A stretch of 64,000 bases of DNA, from NCBI GenBank assembly GCA_963693285.1, contig OY848917.1, positions 23,132,245-23,196,244 of the forward strand. The letters run 5' to 3'. Below are positions 33,672-44,700 of this stretch, in pieces. The stretch's first letter is position 1. Each line of letters starts with the position of its first letter. The translations under genes and the position numbers were made by a program. Source of the stretch: Xestospongia muta. Lineage: Eukaryota; Porifera; Demospongiae; Haplosclerida; Petrosiidae. The notes under the pieces were generated by a model, which did not search any database, was not told the DNA's origin, and was given only the letters and a program-made list of their open reading frames with translations.

Positions 33672-33718
33672 CTACATTGAACAAATTATATCATTTTCTT
33701 GACTATCACAATGTTGTT

Positions 33719-34462
33719 GTGATGCACATTACAAACTGTTGTTTGATGACTCAGCATTTCTCTTCAATCAAAGGGAAAAAAAGCTTTGTCGTCTTCTGGG
33801 TACATTGCACTCTGATTGACATGTCTGTGAAGCTGTAACTGAGTAAGTAATAGTATCATTCAATTGCCAACCAAGATTAAGTGCTAGATTCGTGATGAAC
33901 GTTTCTCTGAGCCTTTACATGACGCTTTAAAAAGTTTCAATATTTCATATACAAAAATTATTGTAACTTGAAAATGAAGCATTCTTTGGAAACGTCCCGT
34001 AGTACAAATATAAATCAATATGTTATTTATTAGTAGCAGTTTTTCCAGTGCTTTGAGACATTTCCTGAATGCGTTACTTCGCTCCAAGTCCACAAAACAC
34101 TTCAGAACTTTTCTAACGATTGCTTCGACCAACGGTCTTCCGTATTCATCTAAGATTCTCTACAGCATACTGAAAAATCACCACATTAAGTTTTTTACTT
34201 TTCCAGAAACGGCACTTTGACTGTGCAGCCTGAAAATTCTTTTGCGAGTTTTAAGCTTTCGTTTTCCTTGACGATGTTCTTGATACTACTGTTGTAAAGT
34301 CCACATGTTTTTCTATTCATTGCTAAACGTTGGTAGCTGCTAAGGCTTCGCTTGCCAAGTTATAGTAGTTCAAAGGTAACAGGCAGTGCAGAACACACAC
34401 ACACACACACACACACTGACAGACTACAGTACCCTCGCTTTACGCCCACGCACAGCGAGGTT
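33719..34462. mobile_element. Left-truncated copy of the TIR element
   Basis: Same as 26554-27297: it keeps the right inverted repeat (CAGCGAGGTTAA, ending at 34464) but lacks the left 116 bases because the duplication breakpoint cut through the element. Confidence 0.85.
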
Positions 34463-35312
34463 AATAAATTGTACAGTAATATTACCTTCTCTAGTTATTT
34501 AAGGAGCTGTCTATAAAATGTCTATTCTAATAATATCTAAATCTGAAATCCAGAACATAATCATCTATTTATATTAAACTAGTATTAACTTTTAAGTGTA
34601 GTTGTAGTGTGTATACTTTAATTATTCATAACTTTTCTGTCAGTGCCATACCAACAATAGAATTCCTTCATTCAAGTATATTTTCCCATTTCCTGGAAAC
34701 CAGACATTGTTGAATGTTGTGGTTAACTTCAAAGGTGTATTTGCATGGCATCTCTTTACATTCTCAGAAAAATATCCCCATTAAAACTACTAGACTGCCA
34801 CGCCTTCCAAGTTAGGCTAATAATAATTATCTTGTAATGTTATCAGTTGTTTGAACTAAGTTTCCCCTTGATCAGACAAATGATTCACAATAACATTGAT
34901 TATAAACAATAGCCTATTGTAATTAAACTATTGCTATTGGAATTTCTTATGTTACAAGTATCCAAGATGGGTAGTAATAGACAGTATTAGATCATATTAC
35001 ATAGACAATGTTATCTTATCACCATATCTTACATCATACTCTACACAAAACATTTTTAACCAAAGGTCACTGAGAAATGTGACACTAAGTGAGCCACTAC
35101 TTCCAAATATGAATGTGTTAATAACAACAGTTATTACCACCAAAGAGTTAATTCTTCAAATTGTGACAAAAGGGTATAACAATATAGCAGTAGTTATATA
35201 CAGTAATAATGAAAACCAACTAAAATATCCAATAAATGCCTAGAGTTATAGCGAAAAAAATGTAAGTTACTATCAAATAGTTAATTATAGTGTCAATTTA
35301 AGATCTTCATAA
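34463..35312. other. 3' flank of glutamine synthetase copy 2
   Basis: Second copy of 27298-28147; non-coding. Confidence 0.6.
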
Positions 35313-36440
35313 TTAATGGCTAAAATCATCTGAACCTGAAGACTCTTCCATCTCCCAATCCTGAAGTACGACAGTACGTACAAGGGCTTCTGTTACTTCA
35401 TATGGATCACAATTAGCAGCTGGTCGTCTGTCTTCAAGGTAACCTTTGCCATCCTTGTTGACCTGTCGAGGTATACGGATACTTGCACCACGATTAGCAA
35501 CGCCACTAGAAAAATCGTAGATGCTTGATGTCTCGTGACGACCAGTTAGACGACGTCTATTATCTTGACCACCTTTAGGATCATAATGCTTAATGTGAAC
35601 ATCATGTTGCTTTTTGAGCCTCTCAATAGCTCTCTTAATAGCTTCTAAGCCTCCCTCTGAGCGCATTTCACTTGTACTGAAGTTACAATGAGCACCAGCT
35701 CCATTCCAATCACCAGGTACTGGTTTGGGATCAAGGGAAACTTTCACGCCAAAGTCTTCAGCAACTCGATGGAGAATGTATCGTGAGATCCAGACTTGAT
35801 CACCTAATGAAATACCTTCACACGGACCAATTTGATATTCAAACTGAGATGGCATCACTTCCACGTTGGTTCCTGAAACTTTCAAACCAGCATAAAGGCA
35901 GGCCTTATAATGAGCATCCATAATATGTCGTCCAAAGATACGATCAGCTCCAACAGCACAATAGTAAGGACCTTGTGGACCAGGGTAACCACCTTTAGGC
36001 CAGCCAAGAGGATGATCATCTAAATCGAATAGAGTGTACTCTTGTTCAAAACCAAACCAAGGTTTGGTCATTTTAGCTTTGTTCATTACTTTGAAACAAG
36101 AGTCGCGCTTGTTGCTATCAATGGGAGTATTCTGAGGACCATACGTCTCACACATCACTAAAATATTATTACCTCTAAGGAATGGATCTCGGTAAAAGGC
36201 CACTGGTTTGAGATAAATATCACTATTGTTTCCTGTGCTCTGGCCAGTGCTTGAACCGTCGAAATTCCATTCAGGTATGTCCGCCACGCTCTTTGGTGAT
36301 TTCTCTAAAGTTTTAGTTTTGCCTCGCACACCTTCTCCAGTTCCATCTACCCAAATGTATGTTGCCAGACAGACCTCACCCTGATCCAGGCTCAAGTAGC
36401 GGTCGAGAACGGTGCTGTCCAAAACGATGGGAGTTGTCAT
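35313..36440 (-). CDS. Glutamine synthetase, class II (copy 2)
   Basis: The translation is identical to copy 1 at 28148-29275, with the same 375-residue reading frame, ATG at 36440 and intact active-site motifs ([42 protein letters not shown]). Its 5' flank is also duplicated, so both copies should be equally transcribed if real, doubling enzyme dosage. The absence of even silent differences means very recent duplication, gene conversion or an assembly error. Confidence 0.95.
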   Translation of the reverse strand: MTTPIVLDSTVLDRYLSLDQGEVCLATYIWVDGTGEGVRGKTKTLEKSPKSVADIPEWNFDGSSTGQSTGNNSDIYLKPVAFYRDPFLRGNNILVMCETYGPQNTPIDSNKRDSCFKVMNKAKMTKPWFGFEQEYTLFDLDDHPLGWPKGGYPGPQGPYYCAVGADRIFGRHIMDAHYKACLYAGLKVSGTNVEVMPSQFEYQIGPCEGISLGDQVWISRYILHRVAEDFGVKVSLDPKPVPGDWNGAGAHCNFSTSEMRSEGGLEAIKRAIERLKKQHDVHIKHYDPKGGQDNRRRLTGRHETSSIYDFSSGVANRGASIRIPRQVNKDGKGYLEDRRPAANCDPYEVTEALVRTVVLQDWEMEESSGSDDFSH

Positions 36441-36867
36441 CTTCACGAACTTTTTCTGGTTCTTTCCCGCTGTGACTACGAATCAAGTAGGTACAGTCAC
36501 CTAGACTGTTTGAATGATAGGACGTCGACAAGTCTGTTCCAAATAAACTTTTCATATAAACGAGAATCTACCCTACTCGGTAAACTTGAGCACGAGGTAG
36601 GACAGAAACTACTTTCCAAAAGGTCAATCTAAATGTAAAATAGTATGTTCTGTGTGACTATATATTAGAATCCACCCCTTTTAAGGCTTCTTCCCGCCCC
36701 CACTATGGCCATGAAATCATTCACATGTTTGACATGTGCTTAACATGATATAATGGTTATATAATATCCTAGGTCTTTAGTAAATTACCCTTAGGTAATT
36801 GTATTCATATTAATAAACGTCAGTACTAATACAGTATTATAAGTGTTCCATATATTTTGTGCTATCT
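36441..36867 (-). promoter_or_regulatory. Promoter region of glutamine synthetase copy 2
   Basis: Second copy of 29276-29702, with the GC box at 36693-36701 and the TATATAG stretch at about 36659-36666. Confidence 0.5.
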
Positions 36868-39570
36868 TTAAAGATCAAAACGAACACTTTTTTCATTCTT
36901 TGATGGTGAAACTTCATTGACCTCGTTATTTATATTAGTTTTTATAGGGAAATCATCAGGTATATTCACTCTAACATCAGATTCAACTTGACATGTGTCT
37001 TCATTCTCATTTGTCAAATCATTGTCAGCAGTGACCGTAGAATCATTTGCGTGTTCATCATACAAATATACATTGTTAGAGTCATGATTTATTAACCCCT
37101 GATGTTCAGATTGCTGAGCTGCTGGTTCATTTGCATCTGATAAATTGTTGTATTCAGAGGTGTCTGTAAGAGCACTTTGTGAAATGTTGTTGACTAATTC
37201 ATTTGATTCCTCAATATCAGATACGATAGGTTCGGTTAGCATGGTAGAATTTGTGTTATTTTTAGTAAATGAAGTGTCTTTGATTTCTGTCTCAGACTTT
37301 ACTTCTTTTTCTTCTAGTACAATTGACTTTGCAAACGACTGTATAAGACTATTTTGAAATGCAGTCATCCTTCGTTGCTGGTTCCTTGATTTTTCAGGTA
37401 GAGGTGATGAATTGTCAGGTGTTGTAGACAACGATGTTTGCTTGTTAATTTTATGATGATTGATGTTGGTAGTAGAGAGATGTGATGTGTGTCGTTGGTT
37501 TTCATATTTTTGACTCCAGACCTGTTGTTTCTTCTTCATTTTTTCTCTACACTCTTGGACTTCATGATTATGTGCTTCCATCCAATGGGTTTCAAATTGA
37601 TCTGCCTCTTCTTTGAGCTGTTCAATTTGTTGGTGATTTGTTTCCAATAGCTTCATTTTTCTCTCTATAAGAATAAGTTATTGTAACACACTTATCCATC
37701 CCAAATACTCTCTCAGAATTTTATCATAGTCTATTCATGATTATCTTTGTCTCAACTCTTAACCATTTGTGTCCTTCTAATTATTAATCTATCCAAGGCA
37801 GATTGATAAAAGAATTGATACACAAACAGACTATGGCCAATAATTGTTTACATATCTAATATAATATGTACATAATTATTGATAAAATTGATAAAAATGA
37901 TCATGTACATCACAATAACTCTATTAATACATTCATTTATTCATTGATTGATGTATATATAAGGATTAATAACAGATGATGGATGGATCAACTACTAGTC
38001 AGATACATAAACAAGGTTATGGACAAATGAATGTTTCTGCCACAGAGACAATCCTCTATTAGATATGATCATGTATATCAGTCTATAAAGACATTCACTC
38101 ATTTAAGCATAAGACTTATGGACTGACAAACAGATAATACACAGATCATCTAATACTCAGATACATAAACAGCTTTTGACAAAATGGATGAGCACACATT
38201 GTTTATTTATGTAGTCTACATACCAGCTGTCTGTTAAACAATCAAGTTTGTCTTCCAGTTTCCATCCAATACACTAGTTCATCCATCCATACACCTCTAC
38301 TCACCTTGTCAATCTATTTATTATTTATCCATTTATCCATCCATTTATCCACTAATGCACGTAGTCATTACATAAAATTTACTGCATACCTTCTTCTCTT
38401 TGCTGAAGGATCATGAAGAGCTTTTCTCTTCGTTTCATTCTTTCTTCTTTAGCTTTTTGTTCCTCTTCTTTCTGTCTTTGCCTTTGTTCATGCATCATTT
38501 GAGCATGTTCATCATATTTTTGCCATCGAGACTCCAACTAAGCATAAATAAACAACATATATATATAGAGAGAGAATTATATTTACCTCATCAATTCTCT
38601 TCATTCTCTCTTTTTGTTTCAGTGCATGTAGTTGTATTAGCCGAGTGTACTCAGATGCCTCAGACTTTGCTCGAAGTTTCTTTCGTTTAATGTTTTGCTA
38701 GATTTAAATTCTAATAATGATGAGACTATAGACACTATCCATACTTCATGTTCTTTTTGCATTTTCTTAAGATAGCTTTGTTCTCTTTCAGCTTCCCTCA
38801 TCATTTCATTTTTCTCTCGTTGTAATTTTCTCTTTTCCATTTCACGCAATTTAACAAGTTCCTCTTCTCTTTCCTGTTTCCTGTAAAATTAGTATTAAAC
38901 TTAGTAATGTTTAATTTAATTAAGCTACCTCATTTTATGCTGTTTGGCTCTTAACTTCTTTTCCTGTTCGATAAAAAACTGTTTTCTTTTCTCTTCTCTT
39001 TCCTTAGCCTTAGGATTTTTCTTAATAACTGTAGGTTTTTCTTGTTTTTTCTTCTGTGAGACAATAATTATACTTTAAAGATTATGTTTATAATGTACCT
39101 CTTTGTCTTCTTCTTCAAATTCAGCCTTATGTAATTTTAAGAACTCATTCTCTAGAAAATTTCGATAAGCATTGTATTCTTTCAGTGAACAAATCACATC
39201 AAGCTCCTTTGTTATGAAGCCATTTTTAATTAATTTTGTTTTCTTTTCGTGGCAATAAAAGTAAGATTTAAGGTAAGGATCATGAAGACTATTGTAGTCC
39301 ATAAGTATTGATGTCATGTACTCCTTAGGAGATGTTAAGTCAAAGACACGCCCTGTGGTAGATTTATAAATCTGCAAAAAAAACAATAGTACATTACATA
39401 AGCGTTATATATCAGTTTTGAGCTCTAACCTGCTCACAAAGCTTTGTAGTAACTAGTGTTGTTTTGGCGTGTAACTTTGGCAGCGAAAGGACGTTGCAAG
39501 CAGTAGGTCTACTGTTGCATAGTCTTGGAATAAGGGGTGCACGACCAGGAGCTGGAGCTGTCACTGCCAT
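36868..39570 (-). CDS. FSIP2-like coiled-coil protein (copy 2), seven exons
   Basis: Identical to copy 1. Exons 39430-39570, 39099-39371, 38929-39053, 38745-38880, 38587-38697, 38390-38537 and 36868-37664 give the same 576-residue product. The stretch before the start codon (39571-39815) is included in the duplication, so its promoter is probably present in both copies. See copy 1 for domain evidence. Confidence 0.65.
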
Positions 39571-39815
39571 TATACTTTTTGTGCGTGGATACGCGTCATA
39601 ACACCGCGTTGCGCGTTACTGCTTTGTGAGTGAATTTTAACCCCTCTGTCTACTTTTATATTATTATTTTTATTAAAATAAATTATTTTTGAAACAGAAT
39701 TAAAATCGTTATTATCATCTTAGAAATTAAAAGTAAGTATGTCTAATCTAACAGATCATATAGTACTATAGTATACAAGTCCATATCTTGTAGCGATACA
39801 TTAGCAGCATCATTT

Positions 39816-41545
39816 TCAGGGAGGTAGAATTGTAATGCCCTCTATGACAACTACCTCTTCATTTTCATGAACAACTGTATTCTCCAGAAAAAATAGACCA
39901 AATTGTGAATGATTGGTTTCTGAGTTGACAGTACTAGTAGTCACTGGTGAAGGCTGGTGATTGATATAAACTTCTTGCTGCCGTTCTTGTATAACATGTG
40001 AATTCAAAGTTTCATTCCAATATAGCTGACTTGGGTTATTATATACTTGAGACCTTGATTGATTTTGAGCAGGAATTGAAGACTCCAGCGGTATGGTCAT
40101 GAATGAAGGCTCGTTTGATTGAACTTGAGGCAATTGTGAATATAAATTGCTAGGCATTTCGTGAATATTGTGGATTGGAATAGCCTTGTTGACAGTTGTT
40201 ATTGGAAGTGGAGACAATGAATAGGCCATAATCTGACTGAGAGGTAATTCAGTTACAATATCCGAATTGGTAGAGAGATATTGTGTTCCTTGATGTTGAT
40301 CAGACTCCAGTTGTGTGGTAAGTGCGTCAGGCATAATTGGACAGGTATTGTTAGAAACTACTGCTTCTTCCCTTAGTAGCTGGTATGAAATACTTTCTAA
40401 TATTGGTGATGATGGAACATTAGGTAGTTCATTTGATAGAATGCATTGTTGAACAGAAGGTATTGTATTGTGCGTTGAAGTGAATATCTCCTCTGACCTT
40501 ATTGTTTCGATCTAAACATTTAAAATAAACTAGGATTAGTATACTTTCTCATGCACTTACTTCTCCACAAATGTTTGACCAAAAGTCCTCCTCATCTACT
40601 TTCTCTAGGAGTTGACTTCTGCAAATAGAAGGAGCATGGTCAATAAAAGCTTTGCTGGCATTGATTTCATCTTCCTTTAGTGGTTTAAGACTCATCATGT
40701 CCAGGTTGCTTTGAATTATTTCTTGAACTTTCCATGGATTGAAAAGCCCAGACTTTTCTCGTGATGCAGGTGTACACGGCGGTTTAGGTTTCTTATTGCA
40801 ATTGTAGAGTTTAAAGAGAGCACACAATTGTTTCACCTACATTGAACAAATTATATCATTTTCTTGACTATCACAATGTTGTTTGCATACAAGCATGTAC
40901 ACAAAGTGTACATGGTAACTGTAAATGTAGTTAAAGTTATACCTTAGTTTTGTTAGTCTTATAGGCTTCCATGTGGATTGTTTGATCATCAGAGTTCTTC
41001 AATGTCATTATTAATGTTGTGTCTGATACTCCAACTTGAATATCCAAAATTGAAGTGAGCTCAACTTTCTTCATCAATTTCTAATAACAATTGAACATAC
41101 ATAATAATTATTTGTTGAACTACAAGCTGGAATAGTACCTTAGTTCTGGAATCAATAATTTGTAAGGTATTCTGATCCATCATGATGAAGAGAGAGCTGA
41201 GGAAATATGCTTTGAGATTCCATGAAGACAGAGCAGTCATTTTGACTGCCTCAACAGTTACAGCACTAATTTGGCCAAAAGACACGTTGCAAGTTGACCC
41301 AAGGTGCTAAAATGAATAAGTAGTCATGTTATATGTACTGACAATGACAGATAATTGAATACCTTTGCAGTAAAGGAGAAGACATGATTGTAAGATTGAT
41401 TCTTTGCAAATAAAGATTTTATTTGCCGAATGGAGCTTGTTATTAAAAGCAGAGTTAATGAGAACAGAATAACATTCAGTTCATGCTCTTTGTATGCATT
41501 TGAGCAATATACGAGAGTAGAATATTCACTTTCAGTGTAAACCAT
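39816..41545 (-). CDS. Gene X: unrecognised protein with a possible PH/PTB-like domain
   Basis: Exons 41363-41545, 41139-41306, 40943-41080, 40561-40836 and 39816-40511 join in phase to 486 residues from ATG at 41545. I do not recognise the protein. Residues about 60-180 alternate hydrophobic strands with turns (NLKAYFLSSLFIMMDQNTLQ, KKVELTSILDIQVGVSD, TTLIMTLKN) and end in a likely helix (KQLCALFKLYN). This would fit a PH- or PTB-like fold, but it is only an impression. Residues about 250-486 are Gln/Ser/Pro/Asn-rich and probably disordered. It lies head to head with BBS2, 161 bp apart, so co-regulation and a ciliary role are possible. Its last two exons are duplicated at 32651-33671. Confidence 0.6.
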
Positions 41546-41706
41546 CTTTCTCTTCGTAGCAGGAAATAAGCTATGACAGGTCTATTTTGATTGGTTAATG
41601 TTCGTGGCAACGCGTTTCCGGGTCTACGTAGCAACGAAATCTGATTGGTTGTTAGCACGTGTAGTCCCTGCTGTAAGCTGACAAGTTTTTTCGTTGTGCT
41701 GCTGCG
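41546..41706. promoter_or_regulatory. Bidirectional promoter between gene X and BBS2
   Basis: 161 bp between two divergent start codons. Visible motifs are two ATTGG (inverted CCAAT) boxes at 41590-41594 and 41644-41648, two RGYAAC half-sites typical of RFX/X-box elements (GGCAAC at 41606-41611 and AGCAAC at 41630-41635), and a CACGTG E-box at 41656-41661. RFX factors control ciliary genes such as BBS2 in animals, which fits, but neither half-site has a perfect partner half. Confidence 0.6.
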
Positions 41707-44700
41707 ATGATACCTGTTTTTACTTTAAAACTAAATCAAAAGATACTACCTCGATTAGTTACTGTCGGCAAATATGATGGAATACATCCCTGTTTGACAG
41801 CTGCAACGAATGGAAACAAGGTGGGCGAGTCGAGTAATCTTCACTCATAGGCGTATTGTTTCATTGGTCTATTAGCCTAACTAGTAGTTGTAAAGAGTTT
41901 AGTTAGAATGCAATACTGTGTATGACATTGTTGGATCATTCTATAGCAGTATGTTGCTTTTAAAAAGCGTGACTATGGTCATTAGTTTATTATATGGTTT
42001 TAGTAGTCTGTTAGTAGGCGAAACGCGCCTTTTGAACATAAAGTAGGCAGATCAGGAGTAGGCTAACGGACATTAGTAGCCACTCACTTATATCATAGTA
42101 CCGATTTTCAAGCCATAGTCTACTTCATTGTTTATTTGTGTAGTGTAACCACAGGTATGAAATATCAGAATTTGCCATATTATTTTTCAAATAATTAGCT
42201 TTTGTAATTATAGCCATCATTGTACTATTCAGTATAATAGTTTATACTGTATGCTATATTGTATTATTTGTAATTGTAGATATTTATTCATTCTCCACAT
42301 CATCACTCTATCTCTACTTCAACTGGATCCTCCTCTCTCCCTACTCGTCTGACAAGATCATTAGATTCTGATATTAGTTTATTAACTATTGGACAACATA
42401 TAACTGCTATTTGTGCTGGTAAGTAGTAATACTAGATATTGATCTATACTTGTATACCACTATGCATAATAATTTTTCATCCGTGCATCATACCTTTAGA
42501 CGCATTTACTCCAATTGTAATCACGTGGTTATTGTATTACAACCTACTTACATCATAGAACCTTTTTAGTTTTACAGTAGTAGATAGACACATGTACTTT
42601 TTATTTAAATTTATTACATTCTATGTTACACATTATGTAAACTATGTACTCTATACAGGTAATCTGGATCCGTCCAGTTCTGCTGATGTACTTGTAGTTG
42701 GTTCACAAACACATGTACTAGCATATGATATTGAGAAGAATGCTGAACTATTCTATAATGAAGTAAGTGTCAACCATTACTAGTTAAGAGGTACACTCCC
42801 TATGGTCTGTAGCCTCATTGATTGCTATTATGTTTAAGTATGTTTGCACCTGTGTTTTTTTGATATTGTTCTACAATGTGTGTGTATTATATATATATAA
42901 TATAAATTTATTATATTTAGTTATCTGATGGTGCCAATGCTATATTGATGGGAAACCACTTATCTTCCAGTGAAGGTACTTTAGCCTATGTTGGTGGTAA
43001 TTGTTCTATAATGGGCTTTGATCATGAAGGACAGGACAAGTTTTGGACTGTAAGTTGCTAATATAATATCTGTCATACATTTAGTCAAAGTACCAATCAG
43101 ATTGCTATAGTAAAAGTCTATATATCACTTGTAGACTTGTTGTATTTCATAAACCTTTCCCAGTAGCAACTTGGCACAAGAAAATTGTCCTAATGCTTAC
43201 ATGTATTGTGTTGACTATACCATGGCCAAAACAGCCACATGCTAGTCCGACATTGCCGACCCTTTGCTAAGAGGAAGGGTCTAGGGACATACATAGACCT
43301 GAGTATGTGTTGAGAGAGTGAACACGCAAAATGGTTGTGATATGTTTTCGAATGATGACTATCTTTCAATAGGCTTATTTACACTACATAAATTGCATTT
43401 TCAAGCTAGTTTATAACTTGCTTTGTTCAAACCAGCTTGTAAGTTGTTAAAGTGTGTTTACATTTCAAACATTCTAACTTAAACCTGTTTGGAAGAAAAA
43501 ATTAATTATACTTCGGACAATGAGCTCTCACATCTCAACTTTGCAAAGGCATTTGTTTTAACTCAAAACAGCTAATATAAAAGCCAAACGTCCAAATATG
43601 TTCAATAAGGCAGCCATTCCTACGAATAGCTTGCACCTATACAGGCTTAGCCATTCTCCAATTATTGCAGGTTATAAGTTGGTTGGGATTGCTCATCCAG
43701 TTCCTCTTGTATTTTAGAATCACTCCAAGCAACCAGCAATTCACTTATTTCACTATCACTCCGTGCAGTAGCCATTTTATATGTACCATGTAATTTAAAA
43801 AGGTCTGTTTATTATAATTAAAGTGATTACTGTAACAGTGTAACTTGTTTCGAACACATTTTCTGTTTACACTGCCATTATCACCTTACAAACATATTCC
43901 AAACCTACTCTGAAGTAGGTTTGAACTAACAGGTTACAAAACAATTTCTAACTAGTTACAACAAGTTTACACTTAAGCTAACTTGACCACCAAGAGGTTA
44001 GAAACTTATTAAAAACTCCTACTGTAAACAGCCCTAATTAGAAGTACAGACTGTCTTGAACTAACTAGCACTGCCTTGCATCATGTACTGCTTAAACAGC
44101 AGAATTTTGATCAGCTTCTTGCATCATGTACTGTTTAAGGAGCAGAATTCTGATCACCTTCAACAACCTAACTATCCATCATCAATTTATGGAATCATCA
44201 CTTAAAGTAGCAGATATAATCCTTGATTCTTTTGCCACAGTTTACTGCGGTACTGCTATGGCAATCTGGAGGCTCTTCATTGTAAATTAGTTTGAGAAGT
44301 ACGACTTTCCAGTTCCAGGAGCACCTGAAACAGAGAAGTTGATCAACTTAGTGGTGATATAACTTTCCATGATAGAATAGGTGTTAAGTGAAAAGCAGGA
44401 TCTTGTAAATATGTGCCGTTTGTGAGACTTGCAAGAATTTTGAGGCTGTACAAGTCTTATATGTGCTTGTCCTCAAACCCTTTTTGTCATAGTGAAGGGC
44501 TGTCAACTTCTGACTAGGCACATGCCAGATCTTTTGTAATATTTATTACATGTATAATTTTTAGTGCTTTTCAGCAAGGTCACTTTGCTGCTTGTGTAGA
44601 TAAGTAGCTTTATCTAAAGCCAATGAAACATCTTGTGCAGACATGTAGCTACTGTGCTTCAACTATAATAAATGAAATTTCTTTCAACATCAGTTGTTGT

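Larger units (their letters stand above)
26554..33718. repeat. Tandem duplication, left copy (7165 bp)
   Basis: Every base compared, and every translated frame, is the same as in 33719-40883, offset by exactly 7165, including the CA microsatellite. The left edge is at 26554 (preceding base C here, T at 33718). The right edge is at 33718 (next base G here, T at 40884). The left edge lies inside the TIR element and the right edge lies in intron 3 of gene X. The copies abut directly with no spacer and no evident microhomology. Confidence 0.95.
33719..40883. repeat. Tandem duplication, right copy (7165 bp)
   Basis: Direct second copy of 26554-33718. This copy starts with the right-hand part of the TIR element (33719-34462). 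It ends at 40883 within the intact gene X, so at its right edge the ancestral context is kept, while at its left edge the sequence joins intron 3 of the first copy. Confidence 0.95.
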
